Assembly (NCBI GenBank): GCA_015698045.1 | Contig: BLAL01000310.1 | Coordinates: 48,341 to 112,340, forward strand | DNA length: 64,000 bases | Direction of reading: 5' to 3' | DNA from: Rhizophagus clarus | Lineage: Eukaryota; Glomeromycota; Glomeromycetes; Glomerales; Glomeraceae | Shown: positions 49,334-60,760 of the stretch, one piece after another | How positions within the stretch are numbered: position 1 is the stretch's first letter | Layout: the number at the start of each line of letters is the position of its first letter | Translations under genes and position numbers: made by a program | The notes under the pieces: model-generated | Databases searched by the model: none | Seen by the model: the letters and a program-made list of their open reading frames with translations, nothing else | Told to the model about the DNA's origin: nothing

Positions 49334-49763
49334 CATGCATGTACAATATACAAGATTTTTTTTATGATTTTTTTAAGAAATGTACGCAAAATATTTAATC
49401 AGAATATAATTGTTTTATTTTTAAATATGATATATTGATATTTATATTTAAAACAATTAAACATGTACATGATTTTCAATTATTTTTAATTGAAATGAAA
49501 CTGAAATCAAACTAAGATTTTTTTTTATTTTTTGATTTAATTATGATATTTATATTTAGATAATCCATATCTGCATGAGATTTAATTAATGTGTTTAATG
49601 ATGAAAAGTGTAATAAATTAAATTTTAATTGAAACAAGAAATAAAATCAAACCAAAGAGGTATTGTTTAAATTTTTATTTAAAGTGACATTTTATGACCT
49701 TCTTTCTACTTAAATTTTTACTCATCCCAAAATCAAATTATAAAAATCAAATCTAATCTAATA

Positions 49764-50391
49764 ATGCCTCGCCACACATGTTCACGTTGTTTCCACTATA
49801 ATGTCCATTGGAACTGGGTTATGATGGATGAGCTTGTTGACATACGCTGAGACAGAAACCGCACCTACCATAATATTAATGGTATAAGCCGCCATGATTT
49901 TTGGGACTCTGTTGCCAATAGGTTCATATGACTAATATCTATAATTTCTTTAAGAAAGAATTTAAATTCAAATTAACCAATCCATTTAATTGAATCAGAA
50001 TAAATAGAATATTTCGTACAAGGGTTTCTGGGCAACAATGCAGCCAAAAGTGGAGGAACCTCGTCAGGGATTACCATGTAAGTAAATAAATAAAATTACA
50101 TTTATATAAATTAAATGTATTTATCAAATATTCAAACTGATTTTGATATTTAGAACTATGTCCTATATTGTAATGAAAACCCTGGGCGACGGCTGTGGAT
50201 GCGTACTGGCCAAAGATATTATCACGAATTTAGAACAAGATTTTGGGAGAGATCGGGTAATTATACTATAATAAAATTTATAATTAATATTTACGTTCAT
50301 GTTTTAAATTTGATAAATTTGATCAATTTTAGTCACACGTGATGATCGTAGGAGAAGGAAAAACTTACCTATGTATCGTAGAAAAAGATAA
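49764..50391 (+). pseudogene. Myb/SANT-like DNA-binding protein of a DNA transposon, four exons, one stop
   Basis: Exon model: 49764-49921, 49999-50077, 50154-50256, 50333-50391, with GT-AG borders and compatible phases (132 residues). It begins MPRHTCSRCFHYNVHWNW, with a CxxC pair, then WVMMDELVDIR, and exon 2 ends with the block RVSGQQCSQKWRNLVRDYH, the third-helix signature of Myb/SANT-like (trihelix) domains (GxxCxxKWxNLxxxY). Exons 3 and 4 add WMRTGQRYYHEFRTRFWERS and a very basic end RRRRKNLPMYRRKR. One in-frame TGA at 49848-49850 falls in the first helix, where a CGA arginine codon would fit, so this copy is probably dead by a single C-to-T change. The base composition is much more balanced than in the element around it. 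It could serve as the accessory DNA-binding protein of the transposon. Confidence 0.55.
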
Positions 50392-50805
50392 ATATTTTTA
50401 TTTTTTTATTTATTAAGTGAATAGCTAGGTCCAGTCCGTACCAAATATCGGCTGAAAACTCATATTTTTTTTGGGCTGTGATTGATACTGACGTCCATGC
50501 CGTACAGCCTGAGTACTATTTTATAAAATAGTAGTGAACAAGTATCAAATGTGTATTTTTTTATTAAGTTATAATAAAAATTAGAATTTACTTTAATTTT
50601 TAACATAAAAATTGTAAATAATAAAAAAACATAAAAATTGTAAATAATAAAAAAACATAAAAATTGTAAATAATAAAAAATTCGTAAATAAAAATAAATT
50701 TGCTTTTCCAAACTTAAAAAAAGTGTTTATATTGTTTTTGATTATTCAATAGTATTACATGCCCCTTGTATATGTTCTACTGCATACACAATTTTAACGA
50801 TCGAA

Positions 50806-51240
50806 TAGTAATATTACGCAGGTTTACAGTCTTGTAAATTTTTGAAAGATTTTAACCGTAATATTACGCAGGTTTACAAGTCTCGTAAATTTTCAAAATA
50901 TTTTAACCGTAATATTACGCAGGTTTACAGTTTCGTAAATTTTTGAAATATTTTAACTGTAATATTATGCAGGTTTACAGTTTCATAAATTTGCAGAATA
51001 TTTTGACCGTAATATTATGCAGGTTTACAGTCTCGTAAATTTTTGAAATATTTTAACCATAATATTACGCAAGTTTATAGTTTCATAAATTTGCAGAATA
51101 TTTTGACCGTAATATTGCATAAATCTTACGATATTGAAAACTTGTGTAATATTTTAACCGTAATATCACATAAATCTTACAAAATTGTAAACTTATGTAA
51201 TATTTTAAATTTTTCAAAATATTATGCCATAAACTTTTGT
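50806..51240 (+). repeat. Right subterminal tandem array, about 50-bp unit
   Basis: Around eight or nine copies of a unit gtaatattacgcaggtttac ... aaatattttaacc follow each other; starts near 50807, 50858, 50909, 50959, 51009 and 51059. The first copies are closest to each other and the last are eroded. The array stops just before the right terminal inverted repeat of the 3.1-kb element. Confidence 0.8.
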
Positions 51241-51419
51241 AAACTTACAAAATCGTAAACTTACGCAATTTTACGCGCTATAAAATTTCCTGATGTATTA
51301 GTAATCATGGTATTTAAAAGTAATATACAATACTTACAATAATTCTGGTATTTTTAACGCTATTTAATCTAAATTCAAATTTGATGTACCTTTGATTACT
51401 CTGAATATTCATTAAATTA

Positions 51420-53480
51420 CCTTTACTTCTAAAGTTAATCATATTGTTAATTCAAAATACTAAAATTTTGTTTTAACCCTAAATTTAATTACAGTTAATT
51501 TTTCATGGGTATTCCTGTTTTTTTTTGATTTTATTTCAGATATTATTAACTTTAAACATTATATTATAGTTCAAAGTTTACTTTTATATAATAAAGTTTT
51601 CATTCATTTATATTTGAATTGCCACTACAATTCTTCTAGTCAACCTAATAATATTTGTATAATATTCTTTTTAATTTCACACTCAATTTATATTCAAAAA
51701 ATATAAAACACAAAATACATAGATAACCTTTATCATTTCTTATTTGTTAATTTAGATTCCAAAAAATTGATTTTTCATTCTTTAATTAATTTTTCTTTAA
51801 TTGTTTTACTTTATCCTAATTTTTCTTCTCATATTTTATTTCATGAATATAAACAAGAAATTTTTAATATTCATATTTATCTTTCTACTGACGTATTTTT
51901 AAACTCTTTACTTAGGGATTCTATTTCCTTTGAAAGATCTGCTTCATCTAAAGAACTTTTACTTATTCAATAGAAATTCTATAATTTTTCTACTTTATAT
52001 TTTTATACGGATAGTTCTTTAATCAATTCTAATTCATTTGAAGTTTTACAATTGATGGATTTTATCTAAATAAAATATAATACCCCTTATATACAATTTA
52101 CATTTTTATTCTTACATTGGCTTTCAGTCTTTTATAAGACTCTTGAATATAAAGATATTATGTTAAGATAATTGTTTTGTACACTTTAGAAATAATTTCT
52201 TTAAGTAATAAGTGTAATTATGTATATTTTAGTCATTTTGATACTAGTAAATATAGTAGATATCACATCAATTATCTTTATAAAGTTCCAATCATCATAT
52301 TCAAGGACCATTCTTTTATGCAGAATCATTCAATATGCTATTTTATTAGTAATTTTAGTTTCTTTTTATTTATTGAATATTATTATTTTTACTGGTTATT
52401 TTACAATTGAATTTATTTTTATCATATTCTTATTATTTATTATAAATTTTTTAAAATTTTACTTTTAACTTAATTTAAAATTATGTTTATTATTATATTC
52501 TGAACTGTTTTTTATTTATCAAATTAGTTAAAATACCTGCTTATTTCAATAATTATTATAATAATATTATTGATCGCTTATTGCCATTTTTAAAATGGTT
52601 GATTTTAATAAAAAAAACATAAAACACAAAACACAAAAAACACAAATCTAAAAAAGAAAAATTTATAATTCTGGCCAAAATTATACATAATTTCAATAAA
52701 TGTAGATGATCTACATTAAAAATTTCCTTTTTGGAAATTTTGTGTAATATAAATTCTATTTTGATAAAAATTAAAATTTCCTTTTTTAAAAATTTATGTA
52801 ATATCATATGATTTTGATTGGCCAATAATAATAAAGTATATTTTTAGAATTGTGTTTTTGTGTTTTTTATGTTTTGTGTTTTTGTATTTTTTTTTATTAT
52901 ATACAAACCATTAAAATCAATCATTTTGAAAATGGCAATAATTAAAAATGTTTACTTTTTTTCTGATTTATATTTTTTAATCTTTAAATCAATTGCTTTC
53001 CCACATTTATCTTTTACTCATTTTGGAATAATATACCAATATAAATGAATTTATGTTCTTTTATTTGTAAACTTACTGATAATATTAATTTTAAATTATT
53101 TTTCAATCTTAATCATTTTGCCAAATATTATTCATTTATATTTTTTATTAATTAAAAATAAATATTTTTATTATTTAATCATAATCCTATTCTTGCGTTT
53201 TCTACTTCTTTTGAAAATTTTTATTTTAAAATGTTTAAAGTCAAATTATTATTTGATGAACTACCTATTTTCAAACATATAAACATTTATTTTTTCCACA
53301 TTTATGATAATACTAATTATATTTTATATGGTGATTTTTCTGAAATTCTTTCATATATTTGGTTATATTCAGATATTATTTCTCTTATCTGTTCATATTT
53401 TGCATTTATTATTTCATATTTATTAATTCTAACTTCAATAGTTTTATTTCTAAATCAACCCTTTATGAGTTAAAATTATA
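51420..53480 (+). mobile_element. LINE remnant with RNase H and C-terminal traces
   Basis: On the plus strand, broken frames read like the 3' half of a LINE polyprotein. FYTDSSLINSNSFEV near 52,000-52,045 matches the RNase H start YTDGS with its first catalytic Asp. Further on, 53,231-53,473 reads YILYGDFSEILSYIWLYSD, which looks like a CxLCGDxxETxxHxWxC zinc-type end in which cysteines became tyrosines. Several stops and frame changes separate the pieces, so the copy is dead. The changes fit C-to-T/G-to-A transitions. A MITE (52,578-52,941) is inserted in the middle. The reverse transcriptase part is not seen upstream, so the copy is 5' truncated or beyond recognition. Confidence 0.55.
52578..52941. 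mobile_element. 364-bp MITE inserted in the LINE remnant
   Basis: The left end ttattgccatttttaaaatg and the right end, inverted, ttattgccattttcaaaatg match over about 30 bases, then both arms carry A-rich runs with repeated aaacacaaaa words. The centre contains two further facing pairs (atgtagatgatctacatt is itself palindromic; aatttccttttt occurs twice). TA/TTA forms the border on both sides. Non-coding. Confidence 0.65.
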
Positions 53481-54084
53481 AGACCTAGAGGATAATAACA
53501 ATCACTTTACTTTTATTGACTTATTATGAGACTTTATTCCTCAATTATTAATTTCATTTTTATTTTAATACTTACTTATGTTTTTCATATGTCATGTTTC
53601 AAGAGAAATTAATTATCTTAATATCAACTTTACTAGACAAAAAATCTGGATTTTTCATTGTTAAGCTTTTTTAATCTGAAAGAATAATATAAGTATTTTT
53701 TCCAAAATTAAGAAATACTTTTATAGGATAGATCCTTATCTGTATCATCATATGCTTAATCCAAGATATAGAGGATTATTTAATAAAAGTTTACGTTAAT
53801 TTATTTATTATGTATTAAATAGTTTTAGTTATTATGTATCTTTTGTAAATTAATCATGCAACTTATTATAATTATATTAATATGATAATGTTGATATGTT
53901 ATTAGTTATTGATATCTCAAGTAAAGATAATATTATTGTATCTTGTAAAGTCAAGTTTTATTTATTTACTTTAAATATTTAGAATTTAAAAGTTTATGAT
54001 TACTTATTAGTTTTAGATTTGTTAATTTAATATTAGTTTGATTAAGTCTTATCACTTACTTTGCTGAAATCTTCAAATCCGCCA
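53481..54084. other. AT-rich stretch after the LINE remnant
   Basis: No gene. It may include decayed LINE 3' sequence up to about 53,900; no poly(A) tail is visible. The repeats of the transposase neighbourhood begin at its right edge. Confidence 0.4.
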
Positions 54085-54445
54085 CAATATCTTAACGATA
54101 CATTTTCAACATCTTCACGATAACATCACAATTTTTTTAAATGATATCGTGACGATATATTTATGATAATCTTAACGATACCTTTTCAATATCCTCGCGA
54201 TATTTGAAATTTGATATCGTTCTGATATCATTCTGATATTATATCGATTTATAGTCTCGATGTCGTGATGATGTTGAAATGGAAATTGTGATGTTATCGT
54301 GAAGATGTTGAAAATGTATCGTTAAGATTATCATAAATATATCGTCACGATATCATTTAATATATTGTCACGATATCATTTAAAAATTAATATTATCGTG
54401 AAGTTGTTGAAAATGTATCGTTAGGATATTATAATTATGTCGTTA
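54085..54445. repeat. Large imperfect palindrome built of ATATCGTSACGATAT words
   Basis: The left half (54,090-54,200) contains cttaacgatacattttcaac, atcttcacgataacatcaca and atgatatcgtgacgatatat; the right half (54,270-54,430) contains the same words inverted (ttgtgatgttatcgtgaaga, tgttgaaaatgtatcgttaa, atatcgtcacgatatcattt). The words are themselves near-palindromes. The right half has partial duplications. This suits a foldback structure or subterminal binding array. Confidence 0.7.
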
Positions 54446-54699
54446 TGGTATCATTAAGATCGCTAAATATTTTATTGAAATATCGTGATGACATTTAAAC
54501 TGTATCAGGATGATAATGAAACGTAGTAGATACATTCAATAAATTAAATCAATTTTAATTGGTTTAAATTAATTTGTTTATTAATTAATTAATATATATA
54601 TATTTTTTATAATGCAATTATGACAATTATGATGTTTTAATTGTTATTTAATTGTTAAATATTGCGAATTACGGTAATTAAAGGAAGAATATCCCTATC

Positions 54700-54954
54700 T
54701 CTGGATAGGATGACATAAAATAACGTGACGATATCGGTTCAACACTAATATTATATTGAAACTTGTTAAAAATGTTGAATTAGAGTGTCTGGATTATGGC
54801 GCAAGCTCTGCGAAATTAAAGTTACGATCGTACCTGATTAAATTAAGCCGAAACACTTGAACCTAAAAGAAACAGAAGAAACGTTATTATAACGTTCCTT
54901 ACAAAAAAAAAGCAAAAGAAAAGAAAAAAAGAAAATTCATATAACATTTCTTAC

Positions 54955-54985
<31 letters not shown>

Positions 54986-55420
54986 TAAGTTTCGCATCTC
55001 TCTCACCGGATGGTTAACATAAAACAACGTGACGATATCGTTATGACACTAATATTATATTGAAACTTGTTAAAAATGTTGAATTGATGAACCTAAAAGA
55101 AACAGAAGAAACGTTATTATAACGTTCCTTACAAAAAAAAAAGAAAAGAAAAAAAGAAAATTCATATATTCTTACAAAAAAAAAAAAAAATATTAAGTTT
55201 CGCATCTCTCTCACCGGATGGTTAACATAAAACAACGTGACGATATCGTTATGACACTAATATTATCTTGAAACTTGTTTAAAATGTTGAATTGATAAGT
55301 TTCTGATTACGACGCAAGTTTCTGCGAAATTAAAGATACGGTCGTGCCTGGTAAATTACTTAGACATCTCTCTTTCCGAATGCTAATATAAAACAACGTG
55401 ACGATATCATTATGACGCTA
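54700..55420 (+). repeat. Tandem array with AACGTGACGATATCGTTATGACACTAAT unit starts
   Basis: The word acaacgtgacgatatcgtta and close variants recurs near 54,720, 55,024, 55,232 and 55,395. After it come actaatattatattgaaact, tgttaaaaatgttgaatt and, in two copies, cctaaaagaaacagaagaaa followed by A-rich tracts and gtttcgcatctctctcaccg. Unit lengths vary (about 160-310) because of A-run size and missing blocks. The 55,041-55,235 reading frame is an artefact of the array. Confidence 0.75.
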
Positions 55421-56128
55421 GAACAATCGCATTCCCAAGTATAAAAAAGAGGGGAAATAATACTATACCGAAACTTTCTTTGCGCACATTCCGAATTTCG
55501 TCCGAATTTCGTCGCAAATATTATTATACACTACTATTAAAAAATTTTTCTTTTTTAAAAAAAAATAATAATAAATAGATAAATAAATAAAAAAATACAT
55601 CCCGAATTTCTGTTATATTGTTAAAAAATATTTCTAAACAATATTTGCACAGCGAGAGCTAAAATTTGTAAAACAATTAATATTATTATAAATAACTTTT
55701 TGTTTCGTACCTGTCAAGGTGTCGAATAAACTATTTTTCAATGTTGAGATTACGCCGGAATAAAAAATAAATGCGTATATGATTGTTAATATTATTAAGA
55801 AATATTTTAAATAGACTGACAATATTAAAATGTAAGTTATTACAGTAAAATGTAGAGAATGGAGTAGAAATAACCGTCGTGCGAATGTTTTAACAAACAA
55901 ACAATGATTTTGATTGGATAATCAATACAAAGTCACGTTATCACGTGATAAGTAATGGACCGGTCACGATACCATAACGATATCAAAACGATATTGTTGC
56001 ATTTATTTAATAAAAAAAAGATACTGTATCATTTTGATATTGTTAAAACAATAATGAATTTAATGAGTAAACGTAGTATAAACTTATATTTATATTGTAA
56101 ATTTATTAACATAATATTACTAATAAAG
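55421..56128. other. Spacer 3' of the transposase gene
   Basis: AT-rich, no gene. Near 55,920-55,995 the sequence tcacgttatcacgtgataag is partly palindromic and is followed by accataacgatatcaaaacg, echoing the ACGATAT words of the arrays further left. This stretch would contain the polyadenylation site of the transposase gene. Confidence 0.4.
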
Positions 56129-59100
56129 CTATATAGCCGTAAAATAATAATTATTTTTTATCCACAAATCAATTTTCGTATCATAGACAAAGTGAACTTT
56201 CTGTACGTGGTCAATTATTGATATCGGGAAGATTCTTCTCCAGCGAATGTCTTGGCTTGTCTGAATGCGAAAAAGAGGACATTTCAATACGTTGTGAATT
56301 CTGTTAATATTGTCAAACCAATCAATTGTAATAAAGGCATAATATTTATCATCATTGCCTTTGTATTTGAAGATCCCTTTTATAATCGCATAACATTCAC
56401 TACTGTCTTCCTCGTGTATTGTTACGACGTCACCAATATGAAGATGTACTTTGGAAAAGACGCCATCGCTTTCTTCCATAGTGTATGTCGCCAATTCATA
56501 CCAGCCCATTTGAGAATATATAAGAGCTGACTTTTGTCCAATGTCCATAAATGAAAGAAGCAGCTCAGATTTGAAATTTGGCAAATTTTTTATGATATTT
56601 TCACGATCCTGACGGGACAAGCTCCTCTTTAAGATAATATTTGTAATAAAATCCACTGGAGATGAAATCGCTATATAAATAAAATTACGTTAATAATTGC
56701 GGAAATATTATTATTATAAAATTGTAATACAAACCTTCTTCATTTTCTTCCGGTTCTTGTTCATTTGATACCTTGTCTTCAGTAATATACCAATTAGTCA
56801 ATAAATTTCTAAAATTTGAGGACATAGTAGCGAAACCTCTACAAGGTTGTGATAATCTTTGATCTGCGCCTCCATCTACTAAATGACGAATTGCAAAGAG
56901 CGTAGTATACCGCTTTAACAAGTCTAGCTCGACATTCTTGCAATTTGTTCGTGGTACCATTGCTTTAAAGATCCGATGCACCATCTCTTTGATACCAACT
57001 TGAGTGTTTATAAGAGTACCATAAGTCCTTGCATGCACCAGCAAGTGGATATTGATATGCAGGTTTGGTAAGTTAGCAAATTCAGGGAAAACCTAAAGCC
57101 ACATTATTAAATAATATTTTATATATTGATAAATAAAAAATAAAAAATTATATAAGAATTATGAATAATTGTACCTTTGGAAGAATTTTCATTTCTTCTT
57201 CAAGGCATTTTTGTAATTCGTCATACGAATCTAATGTAAACTTGCTTTCAAAAACCATCCTCATTGTTTTTGCTACATATACCCAACAAGCAATTATTAC
57301 ATTTTTCGCCATGTTAATGCGTGATTCTTGAATTCGTCGCAGAATGCTTCTGGATTCATTTTCCTTTAAGCTTGATGTTTCTAAAAAACTATTAAGTATA
57401 AAAGGCATTATCATAGCGAGCCTAAGATAGTCAGACATCATGAAACTAGCATTGTGACTAATTGGATTTGGCAAACGAGACCATTTTTTTGGTTTCTCAA
57501 AGTTCTTCCAGGCTTTGATAAACTCGTCCTCTCCTTTTTGTGAAAATAATTCGCACCTGTGGAAATCAAAAAGCTTTATTAAAAGATTTTGTTCGTTACA
57601 TATCTAGCTAAAGTTAATTAAATTCAAAGATCATACGTTAATTTAAGAAGTCGTCCAATCTTCCCAGCAGTTGCATGATATACATCTTGAGGTGTCTGTA
57701 GATGCCTTTCTCTTAGCAGCCTATCCAAAATGCTAGGCCTTGTTCTTAGTCCAAACTCAGTACAAAGTCGTCTTTGCCTTGTGGTAGCAGGTTCGTTAAA
57801 TATCTCTTTAAATTGATCGTCAGTGATGTGATGATATCTTGATGTTGCTGGTACATCCTGAGAGAAGTTGGTAAGTGATTCTCGAGAGGCTGTACAAGTG
57901 CGGCAACCTTTATTGGCATTATGTCGTAATACACCACACATGTCATTCCCTTGTGGTAAATCAGCAGTTACGACACCTAAACCGGCTATCACCCAAGCAT
58001 CTTGGCCATTCACTTCCATTAATTTTCCTTGTTCGAATTCTTTCATTTCAGAAATAAATGGCAACATGAATTCATTGAAATTACCACCGAAAGGAACAAA
58101 CCCGAGAACAAAGTGATTTTTGAGCAACTTTCTTTGACGGGCAGGCATATTTCCAAACTGCACATAAACACCTCCTAACGAATGATAAACATTCCTAAAT
58201 GTTCCAAAATCATCGTAGTATATGTCCAAAAACAGCTTATAAACCGGAATTGTTGGAGATGGTGGCTGCCTTATGGAAATATATTCCGAAGGATGTTGAT
58301 AAGAGAACGTTGCATCACGAATGCGCCAGTGTGTATGATGTTTATAAAGTATTTCGGTAATTCGTAGTGTATCTGCAGCAACCTTTTCTGAAATTTGTGA
58401 TGTTGTTATTGTCAAGAATGGTTCATCTTGTAACCAAACTTCTCCGGAAAGAGAGCGATTTTGTCTTAATTCTCCCTTAAAAGTTCCAGGCAAGTCACTA
58501 TAATCTAGAACTTTTTGGATTCTCAGCCGATACTGTTGGTTCTCTTCATTTAATAATATCGCTCTCAATCTGCCAAGTTTTCGCTCATTGTCGTAATAGT
58601 AAACAAAATCGCCGCATTGGTATATCTCTATTATATACATATGAAAAAAGTGTTAGTCTCTTGTACTTTATTGCTTCGCCTCTCTACCATCAGCTTGCAT
58701 TTAATAAATAATTACCCCCTGATATCATTAATTGTTCTTGACCGAAAAGAGGTGACTCTGCCCATAAGGTACCATGCCAGTACTCGGATTTTGTTTTTGA
58801 ATCGACACCAGCACCAAAATACATTTCCTTTAATAGTGATGGGTTGTTAAGAACATTCCAAATGATATCACTTATTGAAAGTTGATATGCCATCTTTGAA
58901 TCCTTTAAAGTTGATGGTGTTTTTTTTGATGAAATTGAGATAGATTTTGCTGATATTGAGGGAAGAGGAAGACGCTCCCTCCATGCTCGAAATCTCCGAA
59001 TATTCTTTACAATATGATCTCTATTAAATTCTGGTCTCATGATAATGTCAACAAGATCTTCATATGCATTTGTTGAAATATTATGCTTATAAATCCAACA

Positions 59101-59811
59101 AAATAAGGCAGCAGTAGTTAAATTTTGAAAATATGGAGCAAAATCACCATCATAAGATGGTAACTTATCTTTAGCCAATGCTTCATCAACGAATAGCTTT
59201 TCTTCTGAGATATCAGAATCATGTCTTTCTTCATTATCTGACGACATTGTTTCATATTCTTCATCACTTTCTAAGGACATTATATAATCGCTTTCTGTTT
59301 CATTCTCTGATGATGTTGAAATCATGTTGGTATCACCTTCTTCATTATTGCTTCGTTGTTCTAAATCATCATCATTATCGTTTCGTTGTTCTAAATGATC
59401 ATTATCGCTTCGTTGTTCTAAATGATCATCATTGCTTCGTTGTTCTAAATCATCACCATTATCGCTTCGCTGTTCTATATGATCATCATCGCTTCGTTGT
59501 TCTAAATCATCACCATTATCGCTTCGCTGTTCTATATGATCATCATCGCTTCGTTGTTCTAAATCATCACCATTATCGCTTCGCTGTTCTATATGATCAT
59601 CATCGCTTCGTTGTTCTAAATCATCATCTCCGTCGCCATATTCATTATACTCTTCGCCGCTAATATTATCATCTTCAAAATCTTTTTGTACCATTTTTTC
59701 ATTGTCATCATTATCCGATAATAAAAATCTGTTGGGCAACCTTCTAAAATTATTACGGATACGAAAAGGTAATGTAGCAATATTCGCTTTTCGAGGTTTA
59801 TTTCGTAACAT
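56129..59811 (-). CDS. Intact Tnp2-like DNA transposase with two BAH-like modules, five exons
   Basis: Exons, in gene order: 59811-58716, 58627-57637, 57556-57175, 57092-56735, 56670-56129; they join to 1,122 residues with no stop and matching phases. Residues 1-60 are basic then acidic. 62-155 are a tandem repeat of DDLEQRSDDDHIEQRSDNG. A helical part with NAYEDLVDIIMRPEF follows. About 370-445 (CGDFVYYYDNERKLGRLRAI ... SGEVWLQDEPF) look like a BAH-type fold. The catalytic-like core has YYDDFGTFRN (about 501-510), GGVYVQFGNMPARQRK, TADLPQGND (586-594) and HNANKGCRTC (601-610), the layout of Tnp2/Transposase_21 proteins of EnSpm/CACTA-type elements. About 1016-1105 (HIGDVVTIHEEDSSECYAII ... 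KVHFVYD) form a clearer BAH-like module. It likely acts in the nucleus on element ends. Terminal inverted repeats were not found. A domesticated host gene is the alternative. Transposase assignment is fairly sure, BAH assignment tentative. Confidence 0.8.
59347..59628 (-). repeat. Coding minisatellite, 57-bp unit, in the transposase N-terminus
   Basis: Three nearly identical 57-bp units plus partial ones encode DDLEQRSDDDHIEQRSDNG. Each unit is itself a doubling of a 27-30-bp word encoding D-x-EQRSDN. All length changes keep the reading frame. The strong likeness between units points to recent expansion, and the number probably varies between copies and strains. The frame on the other strand (59,178-59,663) is a shadow of the repeat. 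Confidence 0.9.
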
Positions 59812-59929
59812 GGCTATGATAATAATTATAATAAGGAATAATAAAATGAGTAAATTTAAAAAATGTCCATGCGCGTTTGTGTATTTAATTCATTAACTGC
59901 TTTTATAATATTTTTAATTGGAAATCATA

Positions 59930-60760
59930 GTATCGCGACCGCAGCACATAAACGGAAATTTTGGGTTAACAAATTTCTCATTAACGGAAATTTTGGGCAA
60001 TGATCTGGTTACATGTAAAGAAATTTGTATGAAATCGTGACCGCAGGACATAAACGGAAATTTATAAACGGAAATTTATATTGAAATTTCGAGAAAAAAA
60101 ATTGTCAATGGTTACATTAGTTCTTGGATCACAGTACATTAATGGAAATCTTGGGGAAAATGATCTAAAATTGACGTGTTAACAACAGTTACATGCAAAG
60201 AAATTTTGTATGAATATCGTGCGTGACTGCAGAACATAAACGGAAATTTAGATTACTAATTTCTTAAATTTTGGGAAAATCGACATGCAAAGAAATTTTG
60301 TATGAATATTGTGACCGCGGGACATAAACGGAAATTTGAATTGATCGGAAATTTTCTTAATGGCTACATTGGTTCTTTACTTACAATGCATTAACGAAGT
60401 TTTGAGGCAATGATCTGAAGAGTTGACTTCTTTAACGGTTATATGTAAAGGAATTTATATGAATATTGTGACCGCAGGACATAAGCGGAAATTTAGATCA
60501 TCGAATTTTGGGATAATTGATCGGAAAAAAAATTCGTTAATAGTTAGTTACATTAACTAATGAATTATATAATGAACAACATCGTAACTATAGAAATTTG
60601 GGTTAACAAAGCTCTTGAATTTAGGATTGATGTTTTGACGATTACATGTAAAGAAATTTATATAGGCTGCTGGACATAACGGAAATTGGTTAACAAAGCT
60701 TTTCTGAAAAATTGACATTACATTTTAAGAATATCGTGATCGCAGCACATTTAGACAAGA
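59930..60760 (-). repeat. Tandem array of GACCGCAGGACATAAACGGAAATTT units
   Basis: About seven copies of gaccgcaggacataaacgga-aattt with variable spacers (roughly 90-190 bp) occur near 59,937, 60,038, 60,224, 60,315, 60,468, 60,661 and 60,734. Spacer words acatgtaaagaaattt and gaatatcgtg recur. The same words appear inverted in the array from 61,500 on, so the two arrays face each other around the small gene at 61,058-61,327. This array lies directly upstream of the transposase start and would contain or border its promoter. Confidence 0.8.

Larger units (their letters stand above)
48219..51296. mobile_element. 3.1-kb inverted-repeat DNA transposon with subterminal tandem repeats
   Basis: The left end acatcaggaaattatatagt and the right end, read inverted, acatcaggaaattttatagc are terminal inverted repeats continuing for about 40 bases (both run into gcgyaagttta). 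Possible target duplications are ATT (48216-48218 and 51297-51299) or TA one base inside. Next to each terminus are tandem arrays (about 48,250-48,560 and 50,806-51,240) whose units share gtaatatt and gtaaattt words. Inside are a Myb/SANT-like gene remnant (49,764-50,391) and a nested MITE (49,128-49,333). A 3-bp duplication plus a Myb/SANT-like gene recalls PIF/Harbinger elements, but no DDE transposase is visible, so the family is a guess. Confidence 0.65.

Noticed and set aside
50806-51240. Regularly spaced repeats considered as a CRISPR array
   Set aside because: Units are contiguous with no unique spacers, the host is a eukaryote, and the array sits inside a transposon terminus.
53231-53473. 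80-codon frame as an independent gene
   Set aside because: It reads as the worn C-terminal end of the LINE polyprotein, in register with RNase H traces upstream.
59178-59663. 161-codon plus-strand frame opposite the transposase repeat
   Set aside because: It is the antisense reading of the 57-bp coding minisatellite; the minus-strand frame has the domain evidence.
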